Below, in pieces: positions 6,552 to 13,993 of a DNA stretch of 13,993 bases (positions within the stretch are counted from its first letter, which is position 1; each line of letters begins with the position of its first letter). The notes under the pieces were generated by a model. The model was given only the letters and a program-made list of their open reading frames with translations, was not told the origin of the DNA and ran no database searches. The DNA lies in contig CAZCXH010000135.1 of NCBI GenBank assembly GCA_964502525.1, positions 1-13,993 of the forward strand. The letters are read 5' to 3'. Made by a program: the position numbers and the translations under genes. This DNA is from DATLYB01 sp964502525. GTDB lineage: Bacteria; Bacteroidota; Bacteroidia; Chitinophagales; CAIOSU01.

Positions 6552-6772
6552 CGGGCAAAGTTAATAATCGGTGGCCAGTCCGGTAATCGGTTATTGCACC
6601 ATGATCGGATTTCCGAACTTATACCATATAGTGAATATAATGTATGATTTTATCCTGTTTTTCGCATAATATCGAAACGATAGCTAACCATATTAAAGAA
6701 ACCGAAATCAGTTCAAAGAAAAAGGCTAAGCCAAATTATTGGTACGCCTGATAAGAAGATGCCCGTAAACTT
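6552..6772. other. Intergenic stretch between the PorP-like gene and pcm
   Basis: The 221 bases are AT-rich and hold no coding frame or RNA gene I can recognise. They should contain the end of the PorP-like transcript and the promoter of pcm. TGCCCG (6760-6765) and CGGGCA (6781-6786) form a 6-bp inverted repeat across the PorP stop codon with a 15-base loop, but no T-run follows it on the minus strand, so it is at best a weak terminator. Confidence 0.5.
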
Positions 6773-7921
6773 TCACAATCTCGGGCACGTCACCATCCTC
6801 TTCCTGGATGACGACCTTCCTCCCGAATAAACCACCGACATCTCAAAGCCGCCATCGGCATTGCTTGCCTCGGTCAGTGTTGAGAGGTTCACGTCATAGT
6901 TCAGGATAACGCGCAAAGTTTTCCATTGGTATCCCGCCATCGGGATCCAGGCATCGCGGGGGCGGTAGGCACTGCCGATGAAGATGATGCTGTTTTTCGC
7001 CTTGCTTTTGGGCGAAAGCATGGTGAATCCCGCCAGCAGGCTGATGTCATATTCCTGAGCTTTTTTCTGGTACATGAATTCAAAGCCCGGCTCGAGGTGT
7101 ATCTGCCTGTTGATTTTCGCATATGCGATAATGCTCGCTACCGGACGGATGCCGAGGCGGTTGTCAATGCCGTAGAAGGTTTCAACGGGCCTGTTGAGAT
7201 GGTGCAAGGCAACGCCTGCGGAGATATTGAATTTATCATCTCGGAAATAGGTGAAGTGCGCTCCGATTGAGATGTCGAAATACCCGGATAAGTCATTATC
7301 GGCCGGCTCGCCTGTGGGCGTGCTGGTGTCGAACAGCAGCCCGTCAGGGTTCCACTGGTCGTTGAAGTACAATTTATTGTAATCAATTGTTTTCATCACA
7401 TAGCCGCCTCCCGCCCCGATGGAGATGATGTACTTTGAAAAAATGCCGAACGACTTGTGATAAGCTGCAGAGGCGATGACCTTTGTTGTTTTCAACTCTC
7501 CGTCTCCCGCCATGTCGTTCATCACCACCGCGCCAACACCCATCCAGTCGTTGGCGGGCAGGGTTTCCTTCAGCAGGGAAAAATCGCAATAGCCTGCGAA
7601 GGTGCGGTAGTTAAAAACGTTATAATCATTCGCCCAGGCCCACTGGCTTTTGAAGTTGCCTCCCGCGCGCCAGTCGCCATTGAAAAAACCCGTGTTGGAA
7701 GGGCTTGTCGCCAAAGGCGCGGCAAAGAACTGGCTGAAGTGGAGGTCCTGGGAATAGATGTTAGATGATAGACATGAAACGAGAGACACGAGAATTAACA
7801 ACAGATTCGGTGATTCGGTGATTCGGTGATTTAATAATGAATTGCTCCCGGGTAGGTGAGCGTTGACTTCTCCCCTTTGAGGGGATACATAAAGTGGTAT
7901 TCGTACTTCGCACTTCGTCAT
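6773..7921 (-). CDS. PorP/SprF-family type IX secretion-associated outer membrane protein
   Basis: The body of this protein, from DLHFSQFFAAPLATSPSNTGF (starting at about residue 59), matches the PorP/SprF family: predicted outer membrane beta-barrels that help export or anchor type IX-secreted proteins. Supporting features are the mature start after IYSQ, repeated aromatic-glycine strands (NFKSQWAWANDYN, SIGAGGGYV, ISIGAHFTYFRDDKFNISAG), the LHHLNRP segment, PGFEFMY, and the C-terminal Cys-Pro-Arg-Leu ending. It follows the large sorted protein by six bases, the SprB/SprF-like gene order, which suggests a dedicated partner. The N-terminus is odd: the only ATG gives about 38 residues (MTKCEVRIPLYVSPQRG and on) before the hydrophobic segment LLLILVSLVSCLSS, and those residues are translated from intergenic repeats (7804-7929). 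The native start was probably lost or lies at a non-ATG codon near 7800. Confidence 0.88.
   Translation of the reverse strand: MTKCEVRIPLYVSPQRGEVNAHLPGSNSLLNHRITESPNLLLILVSLVSCLSSNIYSQDLHFSQFFAAPLATSPSNTGFFNGDWRAGGNFKSQWAWANDYNVFNYRTFAGYCDFSLLKETLPANDWMGVGAVVMNDMAGDGELKTTKVIASAAYHKSFGIFSKYIISIGAGGGYVMKTIDYNKLYFNDQWNPDGLLFDTSTPTGEPADNDLSGYFDISIGAHFTYFRDDKFNISAGVALHHLNRPVETFYGIDNRLGIRPVASIIAYAKINRQIHLEPGFEFMYQKKAQEYDISLLAGFTMLSPKSKAKNSIIFIGSAYRPRDAWIPMAGYQWKTLRVILNYDVNLSTLTEASNADGGFEMSVVYSGGRSSSRKRMVTCPRL
7804..7831. repeat. Tandem 8-bp repeat (GATTCGGT x3 plus GATT)
   Basis: Three perfect head-to-tail copies of GATTCGGT occupy 7804-7827, followed by GATT. On the minus strand they encode part of the sequence HRITESPN immediately before the hydrophobic core of the PorP-like protein's signal sequence. 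Eight is not a multiple of three, so gain or loss of a unit would shift the frame between the upstream ATG and the barrel and could switch expression. Confidence 0.8.
7871..7885. repeat. Small palindrome TCCCCT-TTG-AGGGGA
   Basis: Six-base arms with a three-base loop lie between the large sorted-protein gene and the PorP-like gene. On the minus strand it is read in frame as SPQRGE in the extended N-terminus of the PorP-like protein. It resembles in form the larger palindrome at 11778-11798, and may be a degenerate relative. Confidence 0.5.
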
Positions 7922-7929
7922 TCGTACTT
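7899..7929. repeat. Direct repeat ATTCGTACTT, two copies at the gene junction
   Basis: ATTCGTACTT occurs at 7899-7908 and 7920-7929, separated by CGCACTTCGTC, itself made of similar pieces. The second copy covers the first two bases of the stop codon of the large sorted protein and the start codon used by the PorP-like frame. This is simple-sequence DNA of the kind usually found between genes, which supports the view that the annotated PorP start is secondary. Confidence 0.7.
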
Positions 7930-10900
7930 ACCTTAAAAGCGTAATATTTCCCTTCTTCAACTTCGAACTCTTTCCGTTCACAAACACTGCCTGCAACGTA
8001 TAGACATACACGTCCATTTCCTGCTGCTCGCCTTTGTAGGTGCCGTCCCAGCCTTTCCCTTTCGCAAGGCATATATCCAGTTCATTGCAAACAATGCCGG
8101 CATCGGTGCTTTCAAAAACCAGTTCGCCCCAGCGGTTATATACCCTGAATTCCAAATCGCGCACTCCTTCTCCGCGCACATACAGCATGTCGTTGGAGCC
8201 ATCACCGTTTGGAGAGAATGCATTGGGGACCTCTATCGCGCCACGGAAGTCAATTTCAATGCGCCTGCAATATGTGCTGTCGCATCCGTATTCGCTTGTC
8301 ACCTTCAGGCAGGGAACATAAAAGCCGCTGTCTGGGTAAGCATGAGCCGGGCTTTCGATAAAAGCGCTGTCGCCATCATCGAAATGCCACGCAAACGTCA
8401 CCGCGCCCGCGCTGAGATTGGTGAAATGAACTTCTTCGATCAGGTTGTAAACGCTGTCGGCATCAAAAAGCGCAACAGGGTTTTCAAATACTGTAAAAGA
8501 GCCGGTTGCAGAACTGCTGTCATTGCAGGCTTCGGAGTTATATGCGGTGAGCGTCAGGGAATATGTCCCTGAAGGCATCCCATTCAGGGAAGGGACAACA
8601 TCATTCAGGGTGGTGCTATCCCAAAGGGTCCAGCGATAGCCGGTGGCGTTGACGCTTTGATTGGCTATCGTAACGTCATGAGGCGGACAGCCGTTATCCG
8701 CATTGAAAGCGGCTTGCACTTCTGACGGGAGAAACACTATCCGGGCGGAAGTGTCAGCTTCGTTGCAGGCAGCCGGGTTTGATATTATCAGCTTTATTTC
8801 AAATGAATCAGAGCGGTTATAGATGTGCTGAGGATTCGCATCAGCAGAAGTATTGCCATCGCCAAAATCCCATAGCGCAGATGTAAAGCCGGAACTTAAG
8901 TTGGTGAGGCTTATCGCCAGCGAATCGCACTCAAAGGCAAGTGTGTCAAGCCTGAAGGCCGCTGTTATTCTGTTGTCAAACACCGTCACGCTTGCCGTTG
9001 CCGTGTCGTTGATATTGCAGGAAGCGGAATCTGTCACGATAAGCGTGATAGGGTAAGTTCCCGTATCGCCAAAAGTATGCGCAGGGTTTTTTAGATCAGA
9101 AAAGCTTCCATCTCCGAAATTCCAATGGAAAGTAACGCCTCCCGCGCTCGCATCATGGAAAGCAACCGTGAAGGGAACACATCCGAACGTGTCAGGGATC
9201 CCAATTCCGGCATCAATGTCCGGTATCATTTCCACCTGCTTCACGATGGTATCAGCCGGGTTGCATGCGTTGCTGTTGCTGATGATGAGCGTGATGTCAT
9301 AAATTCCGGGGGCGGTGTAGCGGTGAGATGGAGAAGTCAGCGCTGATGTGGTGCCGTCACCGAAATTCCAGTGGGCGCTGACCGCATTGAGGCTGTTATT
9401 GTCAAGCTCGACAATGAATGAATCGCAGCTTGAAATAATAACCGGATCGAACCGTGCGGTAATGCTGTCATCCCTTGCAACGATGGCGAGGCGGGCGGTG
9501 TCCGAGAAGGTGATGCTGGCGCACGTGGTGGTGTCAATGCCGATGAGCGTCACTTCATAAATTCCAGCATTGTTGTATGTGTGAACGGGGGTTTCGAGCG
9601 TTGACGCGGTGCCGTCACCGAAATCCCACCAGAAACTGTTCGCATTGACAACTTCAGCGGTAAACTGTACCGTCAGCGGGACACAACCCATCGAAGAGGG
9701 TTCCGCCTCCACGTCAACCTCCACGCCAATCTGCTCGAACCCGAACTTAATCAAGCCTTCGTTGCAGTTTGAGCTGTTATTGTATTGCGACCACGCTCCG
9801 GGCGTAGTGGGGAAATCGTCAAACCCGGTGCATCCCGCGCACACCGCCTGGTAGATGTTGCCGTTCTTGTCAAAACGGCTCGTGCCGCCATCCACATGGT
9901 CTCCTGCATTCGGGCTTCCGAAAAACGTGGCGTAATTCAATGCGGCTGCATTCGGAGAAAAAATGATAAAATAAAAATCGCTTCCGCTGAAGTCATGGGC
10001 GCTCTGGTAGGCGTCAGCGGTGACGGGAAGCCCCGCCACGGTGCTGATGAAAGTTGAATTCACATTGTACATCAGGTCTTGCCCCGCCCAGCCTGATATG
10101 TAAATGTTCTTGCAATTATCAACAAGAAATGCAGTGGGGGAAATATCGGGGTCGCCATCGCCCCTGCCGAAAATGGTCGAGAACACAGCCGAGTCGAGAT
10201 CAGCCGTCAGGGCAGCAAGATATTGTCCGCTGCCAGGGTTGGAATATACGCCTGTTGTTGCCGGATAAGTTCCTTCCGTCTGCCCCACCACGTAAATCGT
10301 TCCGTCAGCATCCTGGTCAATGAAATAGCTCTGGTCATAGGCGCCCGTTCCAATGAATGTGGCTGCCGGAAGCGAACTTCCGCTGGCGCTGATATTCGCA
10401 ATATAGCCATCGGCTCTGCCTCCGCGATAGGCTGCGTTCAGGCTTCCGGAGGTTGCCGGGAAGTTGGCGCTTCCCGTTCCCCCGCTCACATAAACATTGT
10501 TTTGATCGTCAAGAACGATATTGTATCCCGCATCGGCCCCGGAGCCGCCAAGATATGACGACCAGATCAGCGCAGTAAGGCTGCCGTTGAATTTGAACAC
10601 CACCGCATCCTGCCCGCCACCTGAATTTCCCTGGAATGCTCCTGCTGTTGGGAAATTGGATGACAACGTGGAAGAAACAGCATAAATATTTCCAGCCCCA
10701 TCCGTCACCACCTCGCCCCTGAACTGGTCGCCATAGTTGTAAACGAGCGTACCGAAGGAAAACTGGATGTCGTTGTCGTTCAGCCCGTCATTGCCGGAAC
10801 CTCCGATGAAGGTGGATCCGAGCAGCTGAGAGGCGGCAGCATTGAACTTGCACACGAAAATGTCCGTGCCGCTGGTGAAATTCAGTCCATTACTGGCATA

Positions 10901-12076
10901 ATCCTTCCCCACACCGCCATTGAACGATGCATCATACGCTCCGGCTGTGACAGGAAAATTCGCTGAACTAGTGGCACCGAACACCACCAACTCATCCTGG
11001 TTGCTGGCGATGATGCTGCTGGGATTTTCGCTTTCAGCGCCTCCCAAATAGGTTGAATATATCAATGCAGTTCCGTCAGGAGTGAATTTGGTGATGCTGA
11101 TGTCAACGGAGCCGAATCCAGTGCCATTGTAAGAGGGATCATAAGCTCCCGCAGTGGTGGGGTAGCCGATGTCAAACACGATGCCGCCTGCGTAAAGATG
11201 CCCGGCATTGTCATAGGTTGCCGTGAAGCCGAAGTTGTCGGCAAACGAGCCGGTATAGGTTGAGAAAATAAGCACCGGGTCAATGACAAGCGGAAGGCTG
11301 CGGTCGTATGTCCTTTTTATTTCGAATGAAACTTTGTTTTCATTCAACCTGAAAGCACACGGCACCTGCACTTTGCTGCCGTTGATTTCCTGGTAGGCAA
11401 AAAGATTCTCCTCGCGGATGGCATTCACGGAAGTGGTGTAATGCAGGTTTCCGTCATTCAGGAAAATCGAATCTATCCCCTCAAAGCGCATAGCAATATC
11501 TTCCGGTTCAGCATGGGGTTTTACAATGAAAGAATATTTCAGATGTCCTTCCTGCTCTTCAAACACCAGGTCAATGCCGGGATAAAGATCATCATACCTC
11601 AGCGAGCGGTGCGCCTTCACCCCGGAAGCCCATCGTGACGGGTCGTTGCCGATGAAATAGTTTTCATAACCGGCATAGGCATCAACACCGTGGGTTACGG
11701 GAGAAGGGTTGCAGTTTTCAAAATGCACTTTAAAGGCATGTCCTGCCATAGCTTCCGGGACGAAATCGTCCTGGACTCCCCTCTCCTTCGGAGAGGGGTC
11801 GGGGGTGAGGATATGGTGATGATGACTAAATCCTCGCGCATCCACCAGCGAATACGCCAGCTTGCCTTTCTCAAAAAAAAGCGCCCCGAAGTTGAATTTC
11901 AAACGGAATAATATGTTGCTGTCCCACTGCCCCCGGTTTTCAACAAAGCGGATGGCGGAAGCGTCTGTTCGCGCATGCTTGTCATTTGCCGATGCGCTCC
12001 CTGCGCTCAGCATGAAACAGGCGCACAGCGCCACCTTCAATATGCGGGAGGGAGCATCCACTTTCCGTAATATCAA
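7928..12076 (-). CDS. Giant secreted surface protein: SBBP beta-propeller, PKD repeats and type B T9SS sorting domain
   Basis: The 1382-residue protein carries a signal peptide (about 1-30: RILKVALCACFMLSAGSASA). An N-terminal domain with FVENRGQWDSNILF (44-57; DUF7948-like) runs to about 265. SBBP-type propeller repeats follow to about 780, marked by recurring STYLGG, STFIGGSGND, SSYLGGSGAD and ATFFG motifs alternating with FPVTAGAYD-like motifs. Next come six PKD-like domains with WDFGDG-type cores near 816, 902, 984, 1069, a degenerate one near 1147 (YRWTLWDS) and 1229 (WHFDDGDS). The C-terminal sorting domain begins VPNAFSPNGDG (1283-1293) and ends KKGNITLLR. It should be exported by Sec, passed through the type IX system and displayed on the surface, probably for adhesion or motility; the ligand is unknown. 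It precedes a PorP/SprF gene. Two anomalies are a palindrome-encoded insert at about 90-101 and an extra 16 residues in the sorting domain (326-341). Confidence 0.95.
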   Translation of the reverse strand: MILRKVDAPSRILKVALCACFMLSAGSASANDKHARTDASAIRFVENRGQWDSNILFRLKFNFGALFFEKGKLAYSLVDARGFSHHHHILTPDPSPKERGVQDDFVPEAMAGHAFKVHFENCNPSPVTHGVDAYAGYENYFIGNDPSRWASGVKAHRSLRYDDLYPGIDLVFEEQEGHLKYSFIVKPHAEPEDIAMRFEGIDSIFLNDGNLHYTTSVNAIREENLFAYQEINGSKVQVPCAFRLNENKVSFEIKRTYDRSLPLVIDPVLIFSTYTGSFADNFGFTATYDNAGHLYAGGIVFDIGYPTTAGAYDPSYNGTGFGSVDISITKFTPDGTALIYSTYLGGAESENPSSIIASNQDELVVFGATSSANFPVTAGAYDASFNGGVGKDYASNGLNFTSGTDIFVCKFNAAASQLLGSTFIGGSGNDGLNDNDIQFSFGTLVYNYGDQFRGEVVTDGAGNIYAVSSTLSSNFPTAGAFQGNSGGGQDAVVFKFNGSLTALIWSSYLGGSGADAGYNIVLDDQNNVYVSGGTGSANFPATSGSLNAAYRGGRADGYIANISASGSSLPAATFIGTGAYDQSYFIDQDADGTIYVVGQTEGTYPATTGVYSNPGSGQYLAALTADLDSAVFSTIFGRGDGDPDISPTAFLVDNCKNIYISGWAGQDLMYNVNSTFISTVAGLPVTADAYQSAHDFSGSDFYFIIFSPNAAALNYATFFGSPNAGDHVDGGTSRFDKNGNIYQAVCAGCTGFDDFPTTPGAWSQYNNSSNCNEGLIKFGFEQIGVEVDVEAEPSSMGCVPLTVQFTAEVVNANSFWWDFGDGTASTLETPVHTYNNAGIYEVTLIGIDTTTCASITFSDTARLAIVARDDSITARFDPVIISSCDSFIVELDNNSLNAVSAHWNFGDGTTSALTSPSHRYTAPGIYDITLIISNSNACNPADTIVKQVEMIPDIDAGIGIPDTFGCVPFTVAFHDASAGGVTFHWNFGDGSFSDLKNPAHTFGDTGTYPITLIVTDSASCNINDTATASVTVFDNRITAAFRLDTLAFECDSLAISLTNLSSGFTSALWDFGDGNTSADANPQHIYNRSDSFEIKLIISNPAACNEADTSARIVFLPSEVQAAFNADNGCPPHDVTIANQSVNATGYRWTLWDSTTLNDVVPSLNGMPSGTYSLTLTAYNSEACNDSSSATGSFTVFENPVALFDADSVYNLIEEVHFTNLSAGAVTFAWHFDDGDSAFIESPAHAYPDSGFYVPCLKVTSEYGCDSTYCRRIEIDFRGAIEVPNAFSPNGDGSNDMLYVRGEGVRDLEFRVYNRWGELVFESTDAGIVCNELDICLAKGKGWDGTYKGEQQEMDVYVYTLQAVFVNGKSSKLKKGNITLLR
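11776..11814. repeat. Palindromic repeat inserted in frame in the large secreted protein
   Basis: CCCCTCTCC (11778-11786) and GGAGAGGGG (11790-11798) form a perfect 9-bp stem with a TTC loop, followed by TCGGGGGTGAGG. On the minus strand it encodes ILTPDPSPKERGV (about residues 89-101). I know this peptide and its DNA as a dispersed element in many Bacteroidota genomes, usually between genes. Here it splits the N-terminal domain between YSLVDARGF and GHAFKVHFENC without breaking the frame. Confidence 0.75.
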
Positions 12077-12191
12077 GCGGATAAGTTAAACAATAATGGT
12101 CATTTGAAAATATGGCCGGCTGCGGACGGTGTGCGACAAATTCAAAGACCGCTGCCGCAGTAAAACAATGTCGCTAACTTATTTTAACACG
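12077..12191. promoter_or_regulatory. Divergent promoter region with a two-part hairpin
   Basis: This 115-base gap separates the large secreted-protein gene (minus) from the radical SAM gene (plus), so it must hold both promoters. An inverted repeat CTGCGG (12120-12125) / CCGCAG (12155-12160) encloses a second one, CGGT (12127-12130) / ACCG (12148-12151), giving a nested stem with a 17-base loop. On the minus strand TGAATTTG inside the loop is one base from TAnnTTTG. No clear -33 partner is visible. Function as a leader structure or operator is inference. Confidence 0.4.
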
Positions 12192-13809
12192 ATGAAGGTA
12201 ACGTTTGTTGCTATCGGCTCAGAGCAGCTTGCTATCGGCTTGTTGTCCGGGATTTTAAAACGTGATGGACATGAGGTCAGTCTTGCCTTTAATCCAAGCC
12301 TCTTTCATGACCGCTCAAATCTCGAGTTTAAAAATCTGGGCAAGATATTCGACAAAACCGGTGATGTCTATGACACGATAAGAAAAGAACAGCCCGATGT
12401 GTTATTGTTTTCATCGCTTACAGCCACTTTTATCAGTGGATGCTCGAGGTGGCAAGGAATGCCAAAAAAATATTCCCGGGTGTAAAGACGGTGTTTGGCG
12501 AGGTGCATGTTTCCGCAGTTCCTGACCGCGCGATTGCCAAAGATGAGGTTGATTTTGTCGTAGTGGGTGAAGGTGAAGTTGCCCTGCCACGGATATTGAA
12601 TCTTGTTGAAAACGACTTGTATGGCAAACCCGTAATTAATACCCGCTACAAGAACAGGAACGGAGAAGTTATCAGGGTTCATCAGGCCGGATTCAACCAG
12701 GACCTGGATGCGCTTCCGCCTTATGATAAGACCATTTTGGAGCCATATATCCGGATGCAGGATAAGTATATGACCATGGCGTCACGCGTATGTCCTTATC
12801 GCTGTTCCTTTTGCTTCAATAACTTCTTTGCCGAGTTGCCGGAGGTTAAAGAAAAAGGGAGATATGTCAGGTTCAGGAGCGTGGAACATATGATTGATGA
12901 ATTAAAATCTGCCAAGAAAAGATACAACCCCAAGTTCATTGACTTTCAGGATGATGTTTTCAGCGCGAACAAAAAGTGGCTCATGAAGTTTTTGGATGAT
13001 TATAAAAAGAGAGAGCAGCATTCCGTTTCAATGCCTCACTCATCCCAATTATCTGGACGAAGAAACCGGCAAGGTCCATGGTCCGAGGCAGGCTGTGCAT
13101 GGATACAAATGGGAGTGCAGTCCATGGATGAGGAGTTCAAGCATAAAAGCCTCCAACGGTTTGAACGTTCCGAGAATATAGTAGAAGCCTGCGGTGTGAT
13201 GAAAAAATATGGTATCAAGGCAAAGCTGGATCATATGTTCGCCCTGCCCAATGAACCCATGGAAGCCCAGGAAAAAGCGCTCCAACTGTACAAGCAATAT
13301 GTCCCCGACAGGATTCAAACTTTCTACACCTGCTTTTTACCGGGAACAGATATGATGAAAGAGGCGCTGGAACAGGGTTTAGTAACACCGGAAGAAGCGG
13401 AAAAACTTTATGAGGGAGAGAATTTTTATTTCCACAAGGCTGATGAAAAAATCAAAAACCGGGAATACGCAAAACTCTACAGAACCTATGAATTAATTTT
13501 TAAGTTGTTGCCTATCCTTCCCGACAGATTGGCAAAGGATATTACGTGAAACAATTCCTTTGGGCGCCAACCATATTGCAGACTTCTATAGCATTTGTGA
13601 TTGACCTTATATTGGAAATAAAAAATATCAACCCTGACTTTTTTGCCTATCTGAGATACTGCACCTTTCATTTGCGCAATTTCTTCAGACAGATCATTGG
13701 GCTTGAATACAGGAAAGTCACAAGGATAAAAGATGATCAGCCGCATAGTGACTTTCGGACCGTAATAGAAAAATCTGATAAAGCACCCGCCCGGGTGGCT
13801 CCTGTTTAG
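12192..13809 (+). pseudogene. B12-binding-fold/radical SAM protein with multiple frameshifts
   Basis: A coherent family protein can be pieced together across three frames. The N-terminal B12-binding-like fold starts MKVTFVAIGSEQLAIGLLSG; it lacks the DxHxxG cobalamin-ligand motif. It continues through KTVFGEVHVSAVPD and VVVGEGEVALPRIL. The radical SAM cluster motif CPYRCSFC (Cys codons at 12790-12813) is intact, followed by FQDDVFSANKKWL, WIQMGVQSMDEEF, KLDHMFALPNEP and FYTCFLPGTDMM. I infer a missing T in the run 12428-12431, extra C bases at 13016, 13077 and 13084 that together restore the frame but garble about 23 residues, and a missing base near 13538-13540. The last fragment (from 13546, KQFLWAPTILQT to the stop at 13809) is the usual C-terminus. 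Function in the family is unspecified oxidative or methyl-transfer chemistry. Sequencing error is the main alternative to true decay. Confidence 0.82.
13784..13797. terminator. Short GC-rich hairpin at the end of the radical SAM gene
   Basis: CACCCG (13784-13789) and CGGGTG (13792-13797) form a 6-bp stem 12 bases before the stop codon at 13807-13809, followed on the plus strand by GCTCCTGTTTAGTTGTTG, which is T-rich but not a clean T-run. It may act as a weak terminator. Confidence 0.3.
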
Positions 13810-13993
13810 TTGTTGAAATTCTCCTGCTGAGATTGGTGAAATTTTCAAGCCGCGCTTTGCTCCGGTTCAATCAATACCATTCTGTCTAACTTGCCCGGTG
13901 TATCAATTCTGGGAGCCGTTGCCCATGGTAATTATTTGTTAGCAACACTTTCAAAATAACTTCCGCAAAACAGGCAGTTGTTCTAAGAAAGGA
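13810..13993. other. Non-coding right end of the window
   Basis: These 184 bases show no frame of useful length, no RNA gene and no clear repeat. They follow the radical SAM stop and run to the window edge; any following gene must begin outside. Confidence 0.5.

Noticed and set aside
6556..6563. Exact TAnnTTTG match (TAACTTTG, minus strand) directly upstream of pcm
   Set aside because: It ends only four bases before the GTG start, so transcription would begin inside the first codons, and no -33 TTTG sits at the right distance.
6552..6772. tRNA or small RNA gene in the gap before pcm
   Set aside because: No cloverleaf, T-loop or other recognisable RNA motif could be found on either strand.
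7804..7831. CRISPR array
   Set aside because: The units are 8 bp and contiguous, with no spacers.
12428..12431. Programmed ribosomal frameshifting as the cause of the broken radical SAM frame
   Set aside because: The T-run is short, there is no slippery heptamer with a downstream structure, and four more indels occur in the same gene, which points to decay or sequence error.
13546..13809. A separate small gene starting with GTG, overlapping the stop of the radical SAM frame
   Set aside because: The residues continue the expected C-terminus of the same radical SAM family, so it is better explained as the last piece of a frameshifted gene.

Overview
The window looks like chromosomal DNA from a member of the Bacteroidota. 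The main reason is a very large secreted protein with a gliding-motility-associated C-terminal (type B, type IX secretion) sorting domain, followed directly by a PorP/SprF-family outer membrane protein, a pairing largely confined to this phylum. The RelE-type toxin/antitoxin pair, the radical SAM family and the intergenic repeats also fit. The left edge falls inside an insertion-sequence transposase, which is where short-read contigs often break, so the window may be a contig end.

Layout. 1-1253 (minus) is an IS1380-family transposase running off the left edge; the element appears to have cut off a small envelope-protein gene (1250-1597, minus). 1598-1902 has no gene but holds two inverted copies of a REP-like palindrome. 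Next come a CoA-binding-domain protein (1903-2271, minus) and a divergent 94-residue protein of unknown function (2369-2653, plus), which converges on the dihydrolipoamide acyltransferase E2 gene (2661-3899, minus). Also on the minus strand are a RelE-type toxin and its antitoxin (3953-4484), a type II NADH dehydrogenase (4534-5808) and protein-L-isoaspartate methyltransferase (5883-6551). After a 221-bp gap lie the PorP/SprF-like protein (6773-7921) and the 1382-residue sorted protein (7928-12076). Divergent from it, on the plus strand, is a B12-binding-fold/radical SAM gene (12192-13809) whose reading frame is broken by what I infer to be five single-base indels. 13810-13993 holds no recognisable gene.

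How the genes fit together. The 1382-residue protein and the PorP/SprF protein very likely form a cargo/surface-partner pair of the type IX secretion system. NDH-2 and E2 are central respiratory and carbon metabolism genes; the toxin-antitoxin pair sits between them. Pcm is protein repair.

The most distinctive theme is invasion by small palindromic and simple repeats. One palindrome lies in frame inside the large secreted protein and encodes LTPDPSPKERG. A mosaic of repeats has replaced the expected start region of the PorP gene. A REP-like pair occupies the 1.7-1.9 kb gap, hairpins precede the transposase, and a 12-bp duplication sits just before the E2 start. I do not see a convincing new multi-gene system; the strongest leads are the repeat-into-protein events and the multiply frameshifted radical SAM gene.
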